Shown: positions 1 to 12,353 of the stretch, in pieces
Position numbering within the stretch: position 1 is the first letter of the stretch
Layout: every line of letters begins with the position of its first letter
Source: Boswellia sacra
Taxonomy: Eukaryota; Streptophyta; Magnoliopsida; Sapindales; Burseraceae
Length of the DNA stretch: 64,000 nucleotides
Direction: 5' to 3'
Assembly: GCA_013180625.2 (NCBI GenBank)
Contig: SNVD02008040.1
Coordinates: forward strand, 186,001 to 250,000
Made by a program: the position numbers and the translations under genes
Notes under the pieces: model-generated
The model's database searches: none
Told to the model about the DNA's origin: nothing
The model's input: only the letters and a program-made list of their open reading frames with translations

Positions 1-244
1 GATCATCACCTGCAGTATGTTTAATCCAGAAGACAATCCTGAGCTTCGATATTGATTGTTGAAACCTGACCTCTCGAAAATAAGGACTAGAGATGAAATT
101 GAACCACTGCCTGCAAACACTCATGAATCTGACAAGAGATTTCACAGGAAGTCTTAGTAAAATCTCTTCTGTAATCTCTTGAAGCAGGTCATGGCGCCAT
201 CTGTGACGTCGAGAAAGAGTAATTTTTGGTTTGTTTTCCTCCAT
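1..244 (-). CDS. F-box protein, N-terminal part (cut by window edge)
   Basis: Reading the minus strand from the ATG at 242-244 gives an uninterrupted frame of about 81 codons to the window edge. After a short basic leader (MEENKPK...) it has an F-box with EEILLRLPVKSLVRF and VCRQWFNFISS. The F-box is the SKP1-binding helical motif of SCF ubiquitin ligases; the substrate-binding C-terminus lies outside the window. The sequence is closely similar to the intact F-box gene at 17528-18703, including the bases just upstream of the ATG (ccatatcttcttct), so the two are tandem paralogues. Whether the whole gene is intact cannot be judged here. Confidence 0.8.
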   Translation of the reverse strand, partial: MEENKPKITLSRRHRWRHDLLQEITEEILLRLPVKSLVRFMSVCRQWFNFISSPYFREVRFQQSISKLRIVFWIKHTAGDD

Positions 245-850
245 ATCTTCTTCTACAGAGAAATTCAGAATATATTATTTTAGTAACTTAGAGCTTGTTG
301 AGCTCCAAGTCTAAAAACATTTGGTAATTTTGGTAAACGTTGCTGCTATATACCTTATAATCTGATCAATGACTTAGACGCATTCACAAAACTTTTCCAG
401 CAGAAGGAAAACCAACTCCTACTCATGCATTCATTCCGTTTTGCTACGTAGAAGTACTTTTATTACTAATCCTAGTACTATAAGAAAATGACTTGTCAAA
501 ATAAGAACTTCCGTATTTCAATAGGATACAAAATCATTTTTCATAATTTCTGATAAAGTTGAATAAAATTAATTATATATATATATAGGTAATAGTGGAC
601 TTAGATAAAATTAAGACTGAAATTAAATTATAGGTAAACTAGGAGTTTTCTTTTTTTTGCTTACATTCGTTATTTGTGAGAGGACTCCTAATCAGTATTT
701 ACCAAGGCTCTATTCTGAGAATCAAACAAGGCAAAGAATGGAAGCAATCAGAATATTTTTTCTAGTACAGGGGAAAATTATCATTTACTTGTACGTTCAT
801 TCTATTTAGAGGTGTATGAATCCTATTATTACCAGTCCTAGCACGCAAGA
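245..850. repeat. F-box 5' flank, duplicated in the window
   Basis: Non-coding upstream region of the edge F-box gene. Phrases such as ccttataatctgatcaa and cttttccagca recur upstream of the other F-box copies (about 18.72-19.2, 21.3-21.56 and 26.7-26.95 kb). The flank resumes at 4710 after the LTR insertion. No ORF of note. Confidence 0.5.
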
Positions 851-3165
851 TGTGACACCCCAAATTTTAAGTAATTTTGACTTACATGTATATTGTAAAA
901 ATATGTATTATTAACATTATGAGGTATGTACATATATGGAGAGGGATGAAATTAGATGAGAGATGGAAGGGTTAGTGAAAAGCTAAGAAAGTGTGAGGGC
1001 TTAATCGAAATGGTTGTGTGATGTATATCTATAAAGCATGGGATAACTCTAGAAAATTCATTTTACTTCCCCCTTTCTTTTGGAACGTCTAGCACCCTCT
1101 CTCCCTCTTTTTCCCTCAATTTTTCCATGGAATCAAGAAGAGAGGAAGGAAACAAGAGGCCAAGATGTAAGGATTCACTTCTCTCTCTAGATCTAGCCAT
1201 ACCCATGCAATTAAGTGATGGTTTATTATTGTTTGTGATATTTCATGTCAGACACATTCTGTAAATGGCTAGAAAAACATGAATCAGATTGAATTATGGA
1301 AGAATTTAAAGATTTGATGATGCTAGGAAGCTAGAAGTAAAGTATGAGTATGAATTCTGCAGAGTTGTTTTCCTGAACAGTGCTAAGTCTGAAAATTCCT
1401 ATAAATTTCATGGTTGTTTTCTGACTTTGAAATTTTTTTATGATAAACTAGACACCTCAAGGAGTTTATATAATTTTGAAACACTTGAAAATTCGTAGTG
1501 TGTGAATTGTTATGAATTTTTGAAATTCTGGTTCGAAATTGTGAATTCCCCTATTTTAAAACAGGGCAGGGGGAATGAACTCGATTTGAGGGGGAAAATC
1601 TTTGTAAAATTATGTTATTTTTAATAAGAAAACCTCTGGGTATGTTTTCTGTTAGACTGTAAATTTTCATGGTTTTTGGAGTTGTATATGAATTGTTATG
1701 ATTTTTCAAATCTGGACTTGAAGAACTGTGAATGTTAAGTTCCAGAACTGAGTATGTGAAATAAATTCTGTCTGACTGCCTTAAAATCCTTAAAACTCAT
1801 GATTTTTAGTGGAATGACTCTTATATGTGTCTAGTTGTAGACTGAAAGTTTGGTAGAGATTTGATTATTGTAGAATTTTATAGAATTTTATAAAATTCTT
1901 CAAATTTTCACTGTTCAGTTGAGAGGTCTGCAGACAGATTTGCTGTGTGAATGAAATTAAGGATTTTTAATAGGTATAGGACCTTATTTTGACTCAATAA
2001 AATTCATGGACCATAATATGTATGTCTATTTGAGTTTCATGAAGTTTGGTGATGATTGGAAATGAATAACCTCTTATTATAATAATCCAACCAATATGTG
2101 TATGTGATAGAGTTTAATAAATGATGTTATTGGTTGGGTGAATTGTTGTTAACCTATAAGGGATTTAATAACTTCTAAATGGACATAATAAGTGTGTCAT
2201 GACTATGACAATGGTTACCAGAGAGGAAGGAGAAGAAGAAGAGATGAACTTTAAACAACCGCTTGTCAAGAAATACAGGACAACAAAATTAAGAGGCGAG
2301 GCTAATCAGGTAAGTAGCTAGACCTTTCTGAGGACACAACAGACATTAACTATTAATGAAATGTGTTTAATGATTGTGATTGTGAATCTATGTGAGTTGT
2401 ATGGATGGAATGTGTATGGGGCTATGAATACATGGACCTTGATATAGGAAATGATTTGATTAGGGTTTATAGTGATTTATGTCACACACTTTGATGTGTA
2501 TGTGATTGACATGTTGGTGTAGCTTCTACATGTGTGAGATATAAAAATGTGAATGTGCGCTCATATATGTGAATTTGTTGTGATATAGCTTGAATAATAT
2601 TGCCAATGAAACTATGTGTGTATATGAAGAATGAAATACATGCCAAACGTTCTAGGATACTAATTCCTCATGTGGATGGCATGACAAATGAATGTCTATG
2701 AAATATCATGTGTATTAGAGTTCCCTGAATATGTATGACTGGGAAATGAATGAGACCAGTTATACATGGATATAGTTATGTAACGATATGTTTGAAATAT
2801 ACCGAAGAGTAATGAAAGGGTTGACACTGATAAAGAAGTCAATAGATTTCTATGTGTGTAAGAATGATGCTAATGTGTGGATTGTGCACATCCATAAGTG
2901 TTTATGAGATATGTAGGCTTATTGTATTTATAATGCATATGTGATTAGTGAGAAGCCTACGTAGAACCTCAATTATGAAAGCGAACGACAATATTTTGGT
3001 GTGTGAAGGCATGCATCACTATGTAATGTGTTATGAATTTGAAATTACATGCCAAGCCCATGGAAATACATTGAATGTTGAATGTGAAATGTGATACCGT
3101 TAAATGCTAGCATTATGGTGAATGAATTGTGATAAGTTGTGATTGGGTTAGAAGCTTGATATAAA

Positions 3166-3330
3166 GAGCTTCACTTATGTGACTGAAATGTGAAATGTGA
3201 TATGTGATATGTGAATGAAAGCTTAATATAGAGCTTCACTTATGTGACTGACTGAAATGTGAAATGTGATATGTGAGTGAAAGCTTAATATAGAGCTTCA
3301 CTTATGTGACTGAATGTGAAAACTGATATG
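3166..3330. repeat. Tandem repeat, about 62-65 bp period, 3 copies
   Basis: The phrase gagcttcacttatgtgactg starts at 3166, 3231 and 3293, separated by similar aatgtgatatgtgaatgaaag spacers. It lies inside the solo LTR. Confidence 0.8.
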
Positions 3331-3370
3331 TGAATGGCATGCCACAACTTAGGATACTTGGCTCTCATAG

Positions 3371-3765
3371 CTTGAGGGGAGGTCTGGACCATGTGTTTCT
3401 CTAGACGAGATTCGGTAGCATGGGCCCGGTATCACCCGGATTGTCAGACTAGCCTCGAGCTATTTCAAGTGTAGGCATCTGAATGTATCCGTACTGTTAC
3501 GTACTCCCATGGCTTGAGGGGAGGTCTGGACCATGTGTTTCTCTATATGAGATTCGGTAGCATGGGCTCGGTATCACCCGGATTGTCAGACTAGCCTTGA
3601 GCTATTTCATGGGTAGGCCTCTGAATGTATCTGTACTGTTCCGTATCCCCATGAATTGAGGGGAGGTCTGAACCATGTGTTTCTCTAGACAAGATTTGGT
3701 AGTATGGGCCCGATATCACCCAGATTGTTAGACTAGCCTTGAGCTGATTCATGGGTAGGCCTACA
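3371..3765. repeat. Tandem repeat, 142-bp period, about 2.8 copies
   Basis: Copies begin at 3371, 3513 and 3655 with (c/a)ttgaggggaggtctg and run through cggtatcacccggattgtc and gactagcct to a gaatgtat-type end. The spacing is exactly 142 bp both times, and the third copy is shorter and more diverged. Inside the solo LTR. Confidence 0.85.
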
Positions 3766-4709
3766 TATGGGAACTGACTGTGAATGAAAAGTCCTACCTT
3801 AATTAGAGAGCACTACTCCTAAGTATCTGTGACTGTACTGTGGAAGCTTCCGAAATTATGTGAAATGGATATCCGTATGAACAATGTAGCTAGCTTATGG
3901 AAACTCATGTGTGAATGATTTATATGTTTATGGGAGCACATGAGTATGTGATAGACTTATGGAAAGTTTAATTATAAATGACACATGTGTATGTAAATGG
4001 ATGTATGTGATGAGCTTTGACATGGAAAAGCCATGCTTGATTACCCATAGACAGGTATTTATGGAATTAGGAATGTGACTGGAGCAATTGGTCTAGGATA
4101 TGGCCAATGATATAGGGTTGACACAGAAGCATAATTAAATGGTGCAAGAGTGCATCTTTAACGGATCTAAAGAGGTATAGACAGAGAATTGGCATCGCTG
4201 CGCCATACCTTTCGCGCTAGAGCACCATTTGCACCGACTTAAGTAAGAGAGAATAAAGAGTTGGTGCATACATGCCTTTCCCTTGGCGCAGGAGCGCAAA
4301 ACTGAAATTTGCAACGGATTGGAAGTCAAAACTTGGCACTGCCATGCTAGTTCCCTCGCACAGAGACTCGATCCTTAAACAGTGAAATCAATTTTCTGAC
4401 TGTCTTAGTAAGGCACTAGTGGCTTGTATACCAAGAAATGAACAGTAATCAGTGATTTATGGAATAAGTATTGAATAGTAGTCATATTCTGAAATGGTTA
4501 TCACCATTTATTGTTTTATTTTGATTGTTACGCTAGTTTTATAATTCTAGCTGCTTACTGAGTTTCATACTCACTAGTTTGTTATATACCTCAGGTATTC
4601 GATCAGTTAAAGATTAAGGAAGGATTTCAGTATAGCGACGACTGTGTTCCCTTGGTAAGTTCTTTTCCGCTGCAATATTACTACATTGGGTGCGGGTTAT
4701 GACACAAGA

Positions 4710-5570
4710 AACTACTTGCCTAACTAGCTAAGAAATCTCCTCGATTACATTGATACAATTATTAAGAAGGAAACAAACAATAGGTGGTAGTAAAAGTACA
4801 GAGTGCTCAATCAGATTAAAAGGTATCCTATTTTGAATAGGACGCTAAAATAAGTAATTTGGTTCAAAAAGGTAATAAAATCATTCTAACTAGAAGGATG
4901 ATCTTTTAAAAGGGATAATTAAAAAAATACATTCCTAAAACCAATGAAATCAATGGTTTCAATATTTTATTTAATTATATATTTTTTAATTCTCGAGATT
5001 GTATGTCGACGGAGACTCTAATATATAGAATTCACAAATTCAAAAACATATCTATAACTTACAAGTTAAACTGCATGAGAATATGCACCAATATCAATAG
5101 TCCAAACAAATTTGAGCTATTCTTAAGTAATTGTAAAAACCTATAAAAATATAAGGGAATTTACATGCAGCCCCTACCGGTGGGCGAAATCCACAGTCCT
5201 GACTTTGACTATCAAAATACCTATTTTACATGCTTGAGTGAAAATACAAAAATTAAAATTTACTAATTTGAAAAGTCATAATTTCAAAAAAAAATCAAGG
5301 AGTAAAAAATTAAAATATGTGGGGAATTGATCCTTCGTACAGGCTTTATAAAAATAGTAAAATTAATACCACAAGATTCCTAGGCTCTGTAGAAAGTATT
5401 AAAGATTCCTCCAATTCTACTTCTAATATTTTAAGGAAAAGAATGGACATAAATAGTGTCATTTTGTTTTTAATTTCAGAATTTGAAGAAAGTAAAAGAG
5501 ATGCAGCTTGAATTGATCTATTCGATCTCTTTGTACCATTGTTTTCATCTCTAACAAGTGTTTAGATGGC
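4710..5570. repeat. Continuation of duplicated F-box flank
   Basis: AT-rich, no gene. Segments such as gagctattcttaagtaattg, ttctaatattttaaggaaaag and aatggacataaatagtgtc correspond to ordered segments at about 11.09-11.26 kb and 22.4-22.55 kb. This is therefore a diverged copy of the same F-box flank. The small ORF at 5317-5511 lies wholly in this repeat and is not considered a gene. Confidence 0.5.
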
Positions 5571-5574
5571 AAGG

Positions 5575-5700
5575 GCATGATTGGCATTTTGACATGGAGG
5601 CTCTATTCTTTGCATGAACTTTTCGGTTGGCTGAATAAATTGATTAACCAGAGGAACATAAGGTTTAGATGATTGTGCTATCCAATAAAAGACCCCATGT
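5575..5700 (-). pseudogene. F-box gene fragment
   Basis: Similar in order to 17880-18005 of the intact F-box gene (tttgacatggaggctctatt, ggctgaataaattgatt, gtgctatccaataaaa). No open frame is kept across it and no start is present, so it is a relic of another tandem copy. It ends where the palindrome cluster starts. Confidence 0.6.
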
Positions 5701-5828
5701 ACCACAACCGAATAATGTTGCGGTATAAGAAATCAAGGCATATACCACGGCCATTTACGGTGGTTTTTAAAAACCGCAATATATTGTGATATGTATAAGC
5801 TATCTACGACGGTCTGCAAAGCTGTCGT
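5700..5828. repeat. Cluster of short palindromes (possible transposon subterminal region)
   Basis: There are three small inverted repeats in a row: 5700-5725 (taccacaac/gttgcggta), 5744-5764 (accac/gtggt) and 5806-5828 (acgac/gtcgt), plus ggtttttaaaaacc between them. They interrupt the F-box fragment. Clusters of this kind are typical of DNA-transposon subterminal regions, but no terminal repeat or target duplication was identified. Confidence 0.35.
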
Positions 5829-6900
5829 CTACAAGGATATTAAAAACCCCAAACTTATCAACTTCTATCTCACCTCTTGAACCCTAATTTGGCCTCTCTC
5901 AATTTCCTCCCGCGTTCTCTTTCAATTTCTCCAACTGCAAGAACCCTTGAAGCTTCTGTCTTCTCAATCTCTTCATAGTGGCAATTTCCCCATTTTCTCA
6001 ATCAATTTGCAGTGCTCAATCTGATTTTAGCTTCTCAACTGATTCTTAAGGTCTTCGGTATGCTTCTCTCTGGCTGTCTCTCTTCTCTTCATTCTACTTT
6101 AGTCTCTTTACTTTTGAACAAGAGTAAAAAATTTCATGAAAAAAGGAACATTCTAGCTATTTATATTTGATTTTTAAGAGTCGGCTGCTCAGGTTTTCTA
6201 CTTGCACTCACTTTATGTTAGTTTTTTTCATTTGGGTTTGATTTATTTATCAGCATTTTCATGGCTTGGTTTAGGTGGGCACTTACTTTGCAAGCCTGTA
6301 TTATCAGGTTTTGTAGCGAAAAGCGGAATTCATTCATCAATTTTATAGTGATTTTGGTACTATGCTTCGTATTGATGGAACTGCTAGAGAGACCTCCATC
6401 TATTACTGGTAATATGTATTCGTTTGTCCTTAATGAATTTAATTGTTTTAGTTTTTCTGCTTTTTCAAAATGTTGGTTGTTTTGCTTTTTGGTTTTGTGT
6501 TCCAAGGAAATTAGAGTGTGGAAATTGGTTTTACTTTTTTTTATTTTACAAGAAGTACTAGCAAACAAAAAGGATTTTAAATGATTGAGGCTTTGACTTT
6601 CAATCCATCGCATTCAAACTGTTTGTTGAAATGCTAAAATGATAAAGTGTTATTTGTTTTTGTTAATCCATTTGCGTTTATTATCTTTCCAAATTTCAGA
6701 ACCAAATTGGTTACAGAATATGATTTGTATAATAATGGATTTTTTAAGAATTTAGGATTAGAGTAAACGTTGTAGGTAGCTAGGAGGCTTTACCTCAAAT
6801 GCATGTTTGTCTATGAGTACAAACCATTTCACTTCACTTTTAATATATTAAACTGTAATTTTTATCCTTGTTTTGTTTGCATTTATACTTGTCTTTTAAA
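5829..6900 (+). other. Gene-leader-like sequence with no identified product
   Basis: From about 5870 there is a pyrimidine-rich leader resembling a plant 5' UTR (cctcccgcgttctctttc) and a possible splice donor near 6058 (ttcg/gtatgctt). This is followed by T-rich intron-like DNA. Overlapping small ORFs occur on both strands (6218-6613 and 6261-6584), but neither matches a family I recognise. A captured or decayed 5' gene end is possible; nothing firmer can be said. Confidence 0.2.
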
Positions 6901-7031
6901 TTAGCTTTGATGCTTACATTACCATCAAAACTTTGACCAGCCAAAATCCTAACTTGCTCAATGGTATTCTCTTCCCTAACATGGCCTTGATTTTGTGCAA
7001 CTATGACAACAAGTTGAGCTAGTGCATCTTC

Positions 7032-8350
7032 TCATTGAATAATGATATGAGGATCATGATGGTTTCTATTACCATTCCCTCTAGCATCAGACTCTATTTC
7101 ATCTTCAAGGTCATGTTCATTTTCCCCCTCACATTCAGGTGGTGCTAGTGGAGGATCTACATTTTGGTTCAATCCTCCCATGACCCTAGTAGGAGGCCTA
7201 CCTTTATGTTGGTCCATGATGATACCTACAAAATATAATGTTTCTTTTATTATTACAAAACTATACTCATGAAATTAAAAAAAAAATGTTTATAGAATCT
7301 TAAAAACCATGCTTTGATACCAAGTTGAAATGACTTGCCTCTGGCTCCAGAAGCGAATCGTGCCTAAAATACACTTTTAACTTTTGAATATGCTAATTCT
7401 TTTTAAAAGAAATTCTTAGAAAATTTTTGGTAGAATCTCTCCTATATTTTTAGACTAAACCCCCTGCCAAATACACAAAATTAAACACTTCCAAAATTTA
7501 TTTATATGCCAATAGCTTCTATTTTATAACCCAAAATCCTCTAACAAAACATTTATAGTACAACAATCACCATAACAAAATCATGGCCTCTTGCCTTAAA
7601 TAAAATTAATTTACATTCCAAAATTTTGTAAAAAAAAAAGGAGTTAATGCAAAGTTTCTTCAAAACTTATGCATGTCTTGCAAGTAAACAGTTCTAAAAG
7701 AAAATGCATAAAATAAATAATAGAAATGTAGCATATGAATACATATATACAAGAAAAAGCCATCTAAATATCACCAAGTTGCCAATCTCAAACCACTAGC
7801 TGTGCATTGACTAAACATTGCAATCTTCTAAGGAAAAAGGGATTTTACAAGAAAAAGGAGGGTCAGTAAAAATCTTAGTAAGTGGAGACAGGGACATTCT
7901 AAAATAAATTTTAGGATTTCATAAAGCTACTACATAATAGTATTTAACGTTTTAAAAATTATTCTCTAATAAACCTCTTTAAAAAACTAATTAACATAAT
8001 ACATAATGAAAAACAAATCTTTAACTCTTTCATAATACTTTTTACATAAACTGGATTTTAATATAAAAAGCTACTAAAACATTTCTAAATACATTTGATA
8101 TTCACATTTACAATAAATAGAATATGTTTCTCAATCTCATGAAATCCATTCACAATATAATTATTGAACATAATAATTTTTACTAATCAAGTACCCACTT
8201 TGATCTAGCTGGTCTAACCTAGTGGGGCTACGATCACACAGGCAGAACAACTCTCTATACTGGTCATATGCATGTGTAGAGCTGCTCCCAAAGGGCTAAG
8301 CGCCTAGATCATATGGCCCAAAGCCTCTATGTGTGTCTGAACGAGTTCCA
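7032..8350 (-). mobile_element. LTR retrotransposon fragment: LTR, PBS and start of gag
   Basis: Read on the minus strand, an LTR-like block (about 8350 down to 7326) ends in CA. After two bases comes TTGGTATCAAAGC (7323-7311), resembling the initiator-Met tRNA primer-binding site TGGTATCAGAGC. An untranslated leader follows, then a short frame from 7217 to 7032 beginning MDQHKGRPP and rich in acidic residues, as at a gag N-terminus. The rest of gag and pol is missing. The outer LTR boundary near 8350 is approximate. The LTR interior contains acctagtggggctacgatca and aagggctaagcgcctag, which look like repeat DNA. Confidence 0.5.
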
Positions 8351-10300
8351 ACAACCTTTATCTATGTACTAATGATAAGTTTAATTTTCAACACGTTATT
8401 TTCACCTTGTATCTTGAGTTTTTTGTCCCCCTTTTTGTGTTTAAATGATAAATTTTGTTTTAATTTTTATAAATATTTTACCTGAAGGATTTTCAGGATA
8501 TAGCCCCGATTGAACAAAGATAATGTTTTACAATGATGTCTCATGTGGAAGGGCAATTTCAAATGGCTTGCAGGTGAAAATGAGCTATAAAGGAAAGTGA
8601 ACGGTTGACTATTAATTTGGAGCATTTGCACTTTCGGTGGAGCACCTTCCCTTTTGAATTGATGTCCGCCAAGCAACATGTGAATTGACCTTTGAGGAAT
8701 ATATTAAAAGAGACAAGATCCTACATGTATAATTGAAGGAATAAAATAATACTTTCTTGTGGAATCCAATGGCTTTGTAATGAGGATGTTTGCTCTTTTG
8801 TCGGCTGAGGAAGGAAAACAAAAAAAAAAAAAAAAAGAGGGAATTCATTGAAGCGAGATTCATTTGGACTTGAAGAGGACCTTCTTGGCGAGGACAGAGG
8901 GCTTGAACGACAAAGGCAGCAATTCATCAACCAAGACTCAGCTTCAATAGCTAGTTCTTTCCCTTTCTTTACTTATGTTTAAGAATATGTGTAAAATAAT
9001 ATTTCTGTGGAATATGAATTAATTTTCCTTTTCTAGGGATAAGATGTAGCCAAATTTTAATGTTCAATTTCTCTTGATCTTAATAGATTGATGATTATTC
9101 TAATTTATGTTGAGCATTTCATTCTATGTTTGATGCTTGCAATTGCTTGGCCAACAATTGCATGAAGGGATTCAGTTTGAGACTATCATTGTATGAAATG
9201 CCATGAATTGACATGAGATAGAGATATGAATGTAATTCGTGCAACCTTACAGATCTCTTATACTTAATAGGTATTAATAGTTAGTTAGATGAGACAGAGA
9301 TGTGATTCTAATATATTAATATGTATAGTTGTTGCTTGGGAAAGAGTAACAATTAAATTAGTGAAATTGGTTGGCAACATAGGAATAATCATTGGTTGAT
9401 TAAATTCGAGAAATTGAACTGATAAATTCTGATAAAATCAGACCCTTAGATCTTTAATTATTGAATTCTTTATCCTTCATTTGTGTGAGTATCCTTAGTG
9501 TTAATTTTAATTTAATTAAGTGTTGTTTAATTTTAATGCAACTCGACTCTCTTTTATAATTATTTAAATGAAATAGAGGTTAATACAATTTTAGTACTTA
9601 ATGACAACAATCCTCGTGGGATGATGCTTGAACTCCTATTTTATTACTTGTCCACGATATTGTATATTTGCGATTTTACGCAACAACTAACTGAATATAC
9701 TGGGTATTAGCTTAGTAAAACATAGAATATGCTTCTTACTTTATAATTATATCATTATTTGAAATATTTTTAGAAACTAACTTTACTTTAAAAATTTCCA
9801 TAATATTAAATAATTATTTCTAAGAAAACTACTAACAACATTTGATAATTCATTGAATATACTTGATTAAACAATTAAAAATAAATTTACTAAACACAAT
9901 AAATCTCTTCTAACACGTATAAAAATAGAAATTTAAATCATATTTAGAATCTTTATTAAAACATATTTTTTCACTCACTATCTTGTTTATCTACTTGTGT
10001 GGCTCCCTTCTTCTAACAAATTCAAATCCGATCTTGGAAGCACGGTATCACCTCAAAAGAACTCCAAAATCCTTAGAAAATCATCCACCCTTCTATTGCA
10101 TTTCTCCCCCCTTTTCACATCTCCCCCCGCTTTGTCTCCCTTTCCATAATTGTTTCTAATTTATGCCTGACTACATGCAAGAATTAATGAAAAAAATGGG
10201 CCAACTGGGCTAAAAACAGATGAGCTTGCTCAACGTAATACAAACGAGCTGGGCCTTAACTTAATAAAACTCAAGGGCTTTATAGTTTATGTTGAAGAAA
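8351..10300. other. AT-rich, probably retrotransposon-derived non-coding DNA
   Basis: No coherent coding region. Overlapping short minus-strand ORFs at 8467-8930 share a poly-T stretch and are chance frames. A phrase near 9612-9660 (ctcgtgggatgatgcttg...) resembles non-coding parts of gypsy-type elements. The region reads as old transposon debris separating F-box remnants. Confidence 0.35.
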
Positions 10301-10879
10301 ATGAAGGTTGAAGACGATTGTTGAGATGTATGATTTATCCTTAATAATAAATTACTAGATGATTATTTTATTGATAAAAATAATTTTGAAAAATGGGTTT
10401 TTAGAGTATTTCTTTGGATGCAAATAGCCCCATCTTTGATAAATCCTATTTTTTCAAACAACTTAAAATTATTTATAACATTTTTACCCCTTGAGATTAA
10501 GCTTAATATCAGTAAGAAGAATACTTGTGTATTTTTATCATATACACTTCTTCATGTTTGTGCATTTAATTTCCTAATATAATTTTGTATTTTATGTTTG
10601 TTACCTTACAATCTGCTCAGTGATGGCAGAAGCAATCACACATTAATTAAAGAGATGAGATATTTTGACACAAGATTTTTGACATAAAACTATGTAAATT
10701 TTTTAGCTATTGATCAACAAAATCCAATGATTGATATAATTGATAAGTTGACAGTATTAAATATAACTTATTGACTTTCAATCTCAACTATTAGATTTTG
10801 TGACATCAATAGCTATATATTTGTATAAATAAATTATGTCAAAAATTTGTATTAAAAGATCCCCTCCCTTAATTAAAAT

Positions 10880-11533
10880 TTTTTCAGCACAAGGAAATTA
10901 GCAACTATTTTACGCTTAATAAATCCGTTAATTATGCACAGAATTCGTATAGTATACTAGTCATAGTACGAATACAACAAGGAAGTAGTTGCCAAAATAT
11001 TAAGACTTATTCTTGATTGAATGATGAATAGGATACTTTAAATTGCACAATTACACGTTTCTTTAGAATATTCACTAACATGAATGGTCCAAAGTATTTA
11101 AGCTATTCTTAACATAAAAAGATATATAAAAGGAATGGTAATATATTTAGGGGATTATCCTCCATATATGCTCTAGAAGAAGCAGCATAAGATTCGTATA
11201 ATTTCACTTTTAATATTCTAACGAAAAGAACGGACACAAATTGTGACAATTATGAAGCTTTCAATGTTTTCTTTATGATGATTTTTTTTTTAAATCACAA
11301 CCCCTTTTAGGCAGTTTCTCGTTTCAGCATTCACATTCTAATTAATCCATATTAATTGGAGTTTAATATATTATTGATTATTAATTCAAATTAGGAAAAA
11401 ATCTCAGTCCTTTTCTCTTTCCTTTGTAAGGACACTTCTAAAACATATCTCGAAAGAGTTTCAGCTTCATAAAAAATTAATGTGCTTCATATTTTATGTA
11501 TAAAAGAGTGTCATAACAACGCAACTAAGTTCG

Positions 11534-11535
<2 letters not shown>
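10880..11535. repeat. F-box flank repeat, copy paralogous to 22345-22830
   Basis: Ordered near-identical segments link 11030-11535 to 22345-22830, for example aattacacgtttctttagaa, agctattcttaacataaaaa, ggggattatcctccatatat and ttttatgtataaaagagtgt. The first part (10880-11030) matches the region upstream of F-box genes at 19.05-19.1 and 21.38-21.46 kb (tagtcatagtacgaatacaa). No gene is present. The copia element is inserted at the distal end of this copy. Confidence 0.8.

Positions 11536-11585
<50 letters not shown>
11536..11585. repeat. (TA)n microsatellite
   Basis: About 50 bases of uninterrupted TA dinucleotides end exactly at the copia 5' LTR. The TA run resumes after the 3' LTR at 16771, so the element landed inside the microsatellite. 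Confidence 0.95.
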
Positions 11586-11588
<3 letters not shown>

Positions 11589-12030
11589 GAGTGGGTGAAG
11601 GCATTTTGCCTTTCATCCAAACCCACATCGGTGAGAAATTAATTTTAAGTGGGGAGGTTAGGCTATATATTAAAGCCTCCTCCTCCCCTTATACTTGCAC
11701 CAAGCTTATGTATTAAGCTTTTCTCTTCTTTATCCCTTGTAATCTCCTCCATTTTGTGAGAGAGATTGTAATATTTTTCTTCATAGTAAAATATTTTCGG
11801 TCTTGTCCCGTGGAAGTTTCCCTCAAATTGAGGGTTTTACCACGTTAAATATTTGCGTCTTTATTTTCTTTAATTGCCTTTAATTTATTTATTGTGCGAA
11901 GGCTGAGCCGCCCAAGTTGTCTATTTTATTTATTGTGGAGGGCAGTGCCACCCAAATTATTATTTCTAACATAACAATTTGTTTCTTGTCTTTTATTTGA
12001 GCTGCGGTAGGAGTGTTCAATCTCCTAACA
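11586..12030 (+). repeat. copia 5' LTR
   Basis: 445 bp with TG...CA ends. It contains a plausible polyadenylation/promoter region with agcctcctcctcccc and tctcctaaca at the end. The 3' LTR carries an additional aatt near 16491. Confidence 0.95.
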
Positions 12031-12031
12031 G

Positions 12032-12043
12032 TGGTATCAGAGC
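12032..12043 (+). promoter_or_regulatory. Primer-binding site (initiator Met tRNA)
   Basis: TGGTATCAGAGC immediately downstream of the 5' LTR. It is complementary to the 3' end of plant initiator tRNA-Met, the usual primer of copia reverse transcription. Confidence 0.9.
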
Positions 12044-12353
12044 AAGGTTGCGAAGGCAGAGCCAAGGGTTAGGACAGTGAGTGGTTACTTGTATGGTTAT
12101 ATACATGTCTAGGAAAACTTTGTCAAAAAGACGATAAGAGTCTAAGGAGACTGGATTTTAAGTGGGACCGTTTGTGACCCCTCCAGTGTTTCCTGGAAGC
12201 TTTCCTGGTGTATATTAAATCGTACCGGCACTTACTACTATTCTTGGTTACTGTTTAGCAGTGGTGTACGTATACGGATACTGTTACTGTTCACGTATAC
12301 GATACTATTCAAGGGTACTGTTCACATATACGGTACTGTTCACTGCAAGACAA

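Larger units (their letters stand above)
851..4704. mobile_element. Solo LTR (3.85 kb) of a long-LTR retrotransposon, probably Ty3/gypsy
   Basis: The block starts TGTGACACCCC and ends GGTTATGACA. It is flanked by a perfect 5-bp target-site duplication, caaga at 846-850 and 4705-4709. It carries no gag or pol reading frame and no primer-binding site, so it behaves as one LTR left after LTR-LTR recombination. The TGTGACACCCC start and multi-kilobase length resemble LTRs of plant chromoviruses (Tekay/Del type), but the lineage is inferred. A diverged relative lies at 56982-58950. The interior holds two sets of tandem repeats (3166-3330 and 3371-3765). Short ORFs inside, such as one near 4135-4329, have no recognisable product. 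Confidence 0.8.

Noticed and set aside
3160..3770. Repeats considered as a CRISPR-like array
   Set aside because: Units are long, directly adjacent and diverged without unique spacers, and lie within a plant LTR.
6218..6613. Opposing ORFs of 131 and 107 codons
   Set aside because: They overlap on opposite strands, with low-complexity Lys/Asn or Phe composition and no recognised domain. Chance frames in an intron-like region are more likely.
8467..8930. Overlapping minus-strand ORFs with Phe-rich runs
   Set aside because: The Phe run is translated poly-A/T. The three frames overlap, none resembles a protein family, and the context is repeat debris.
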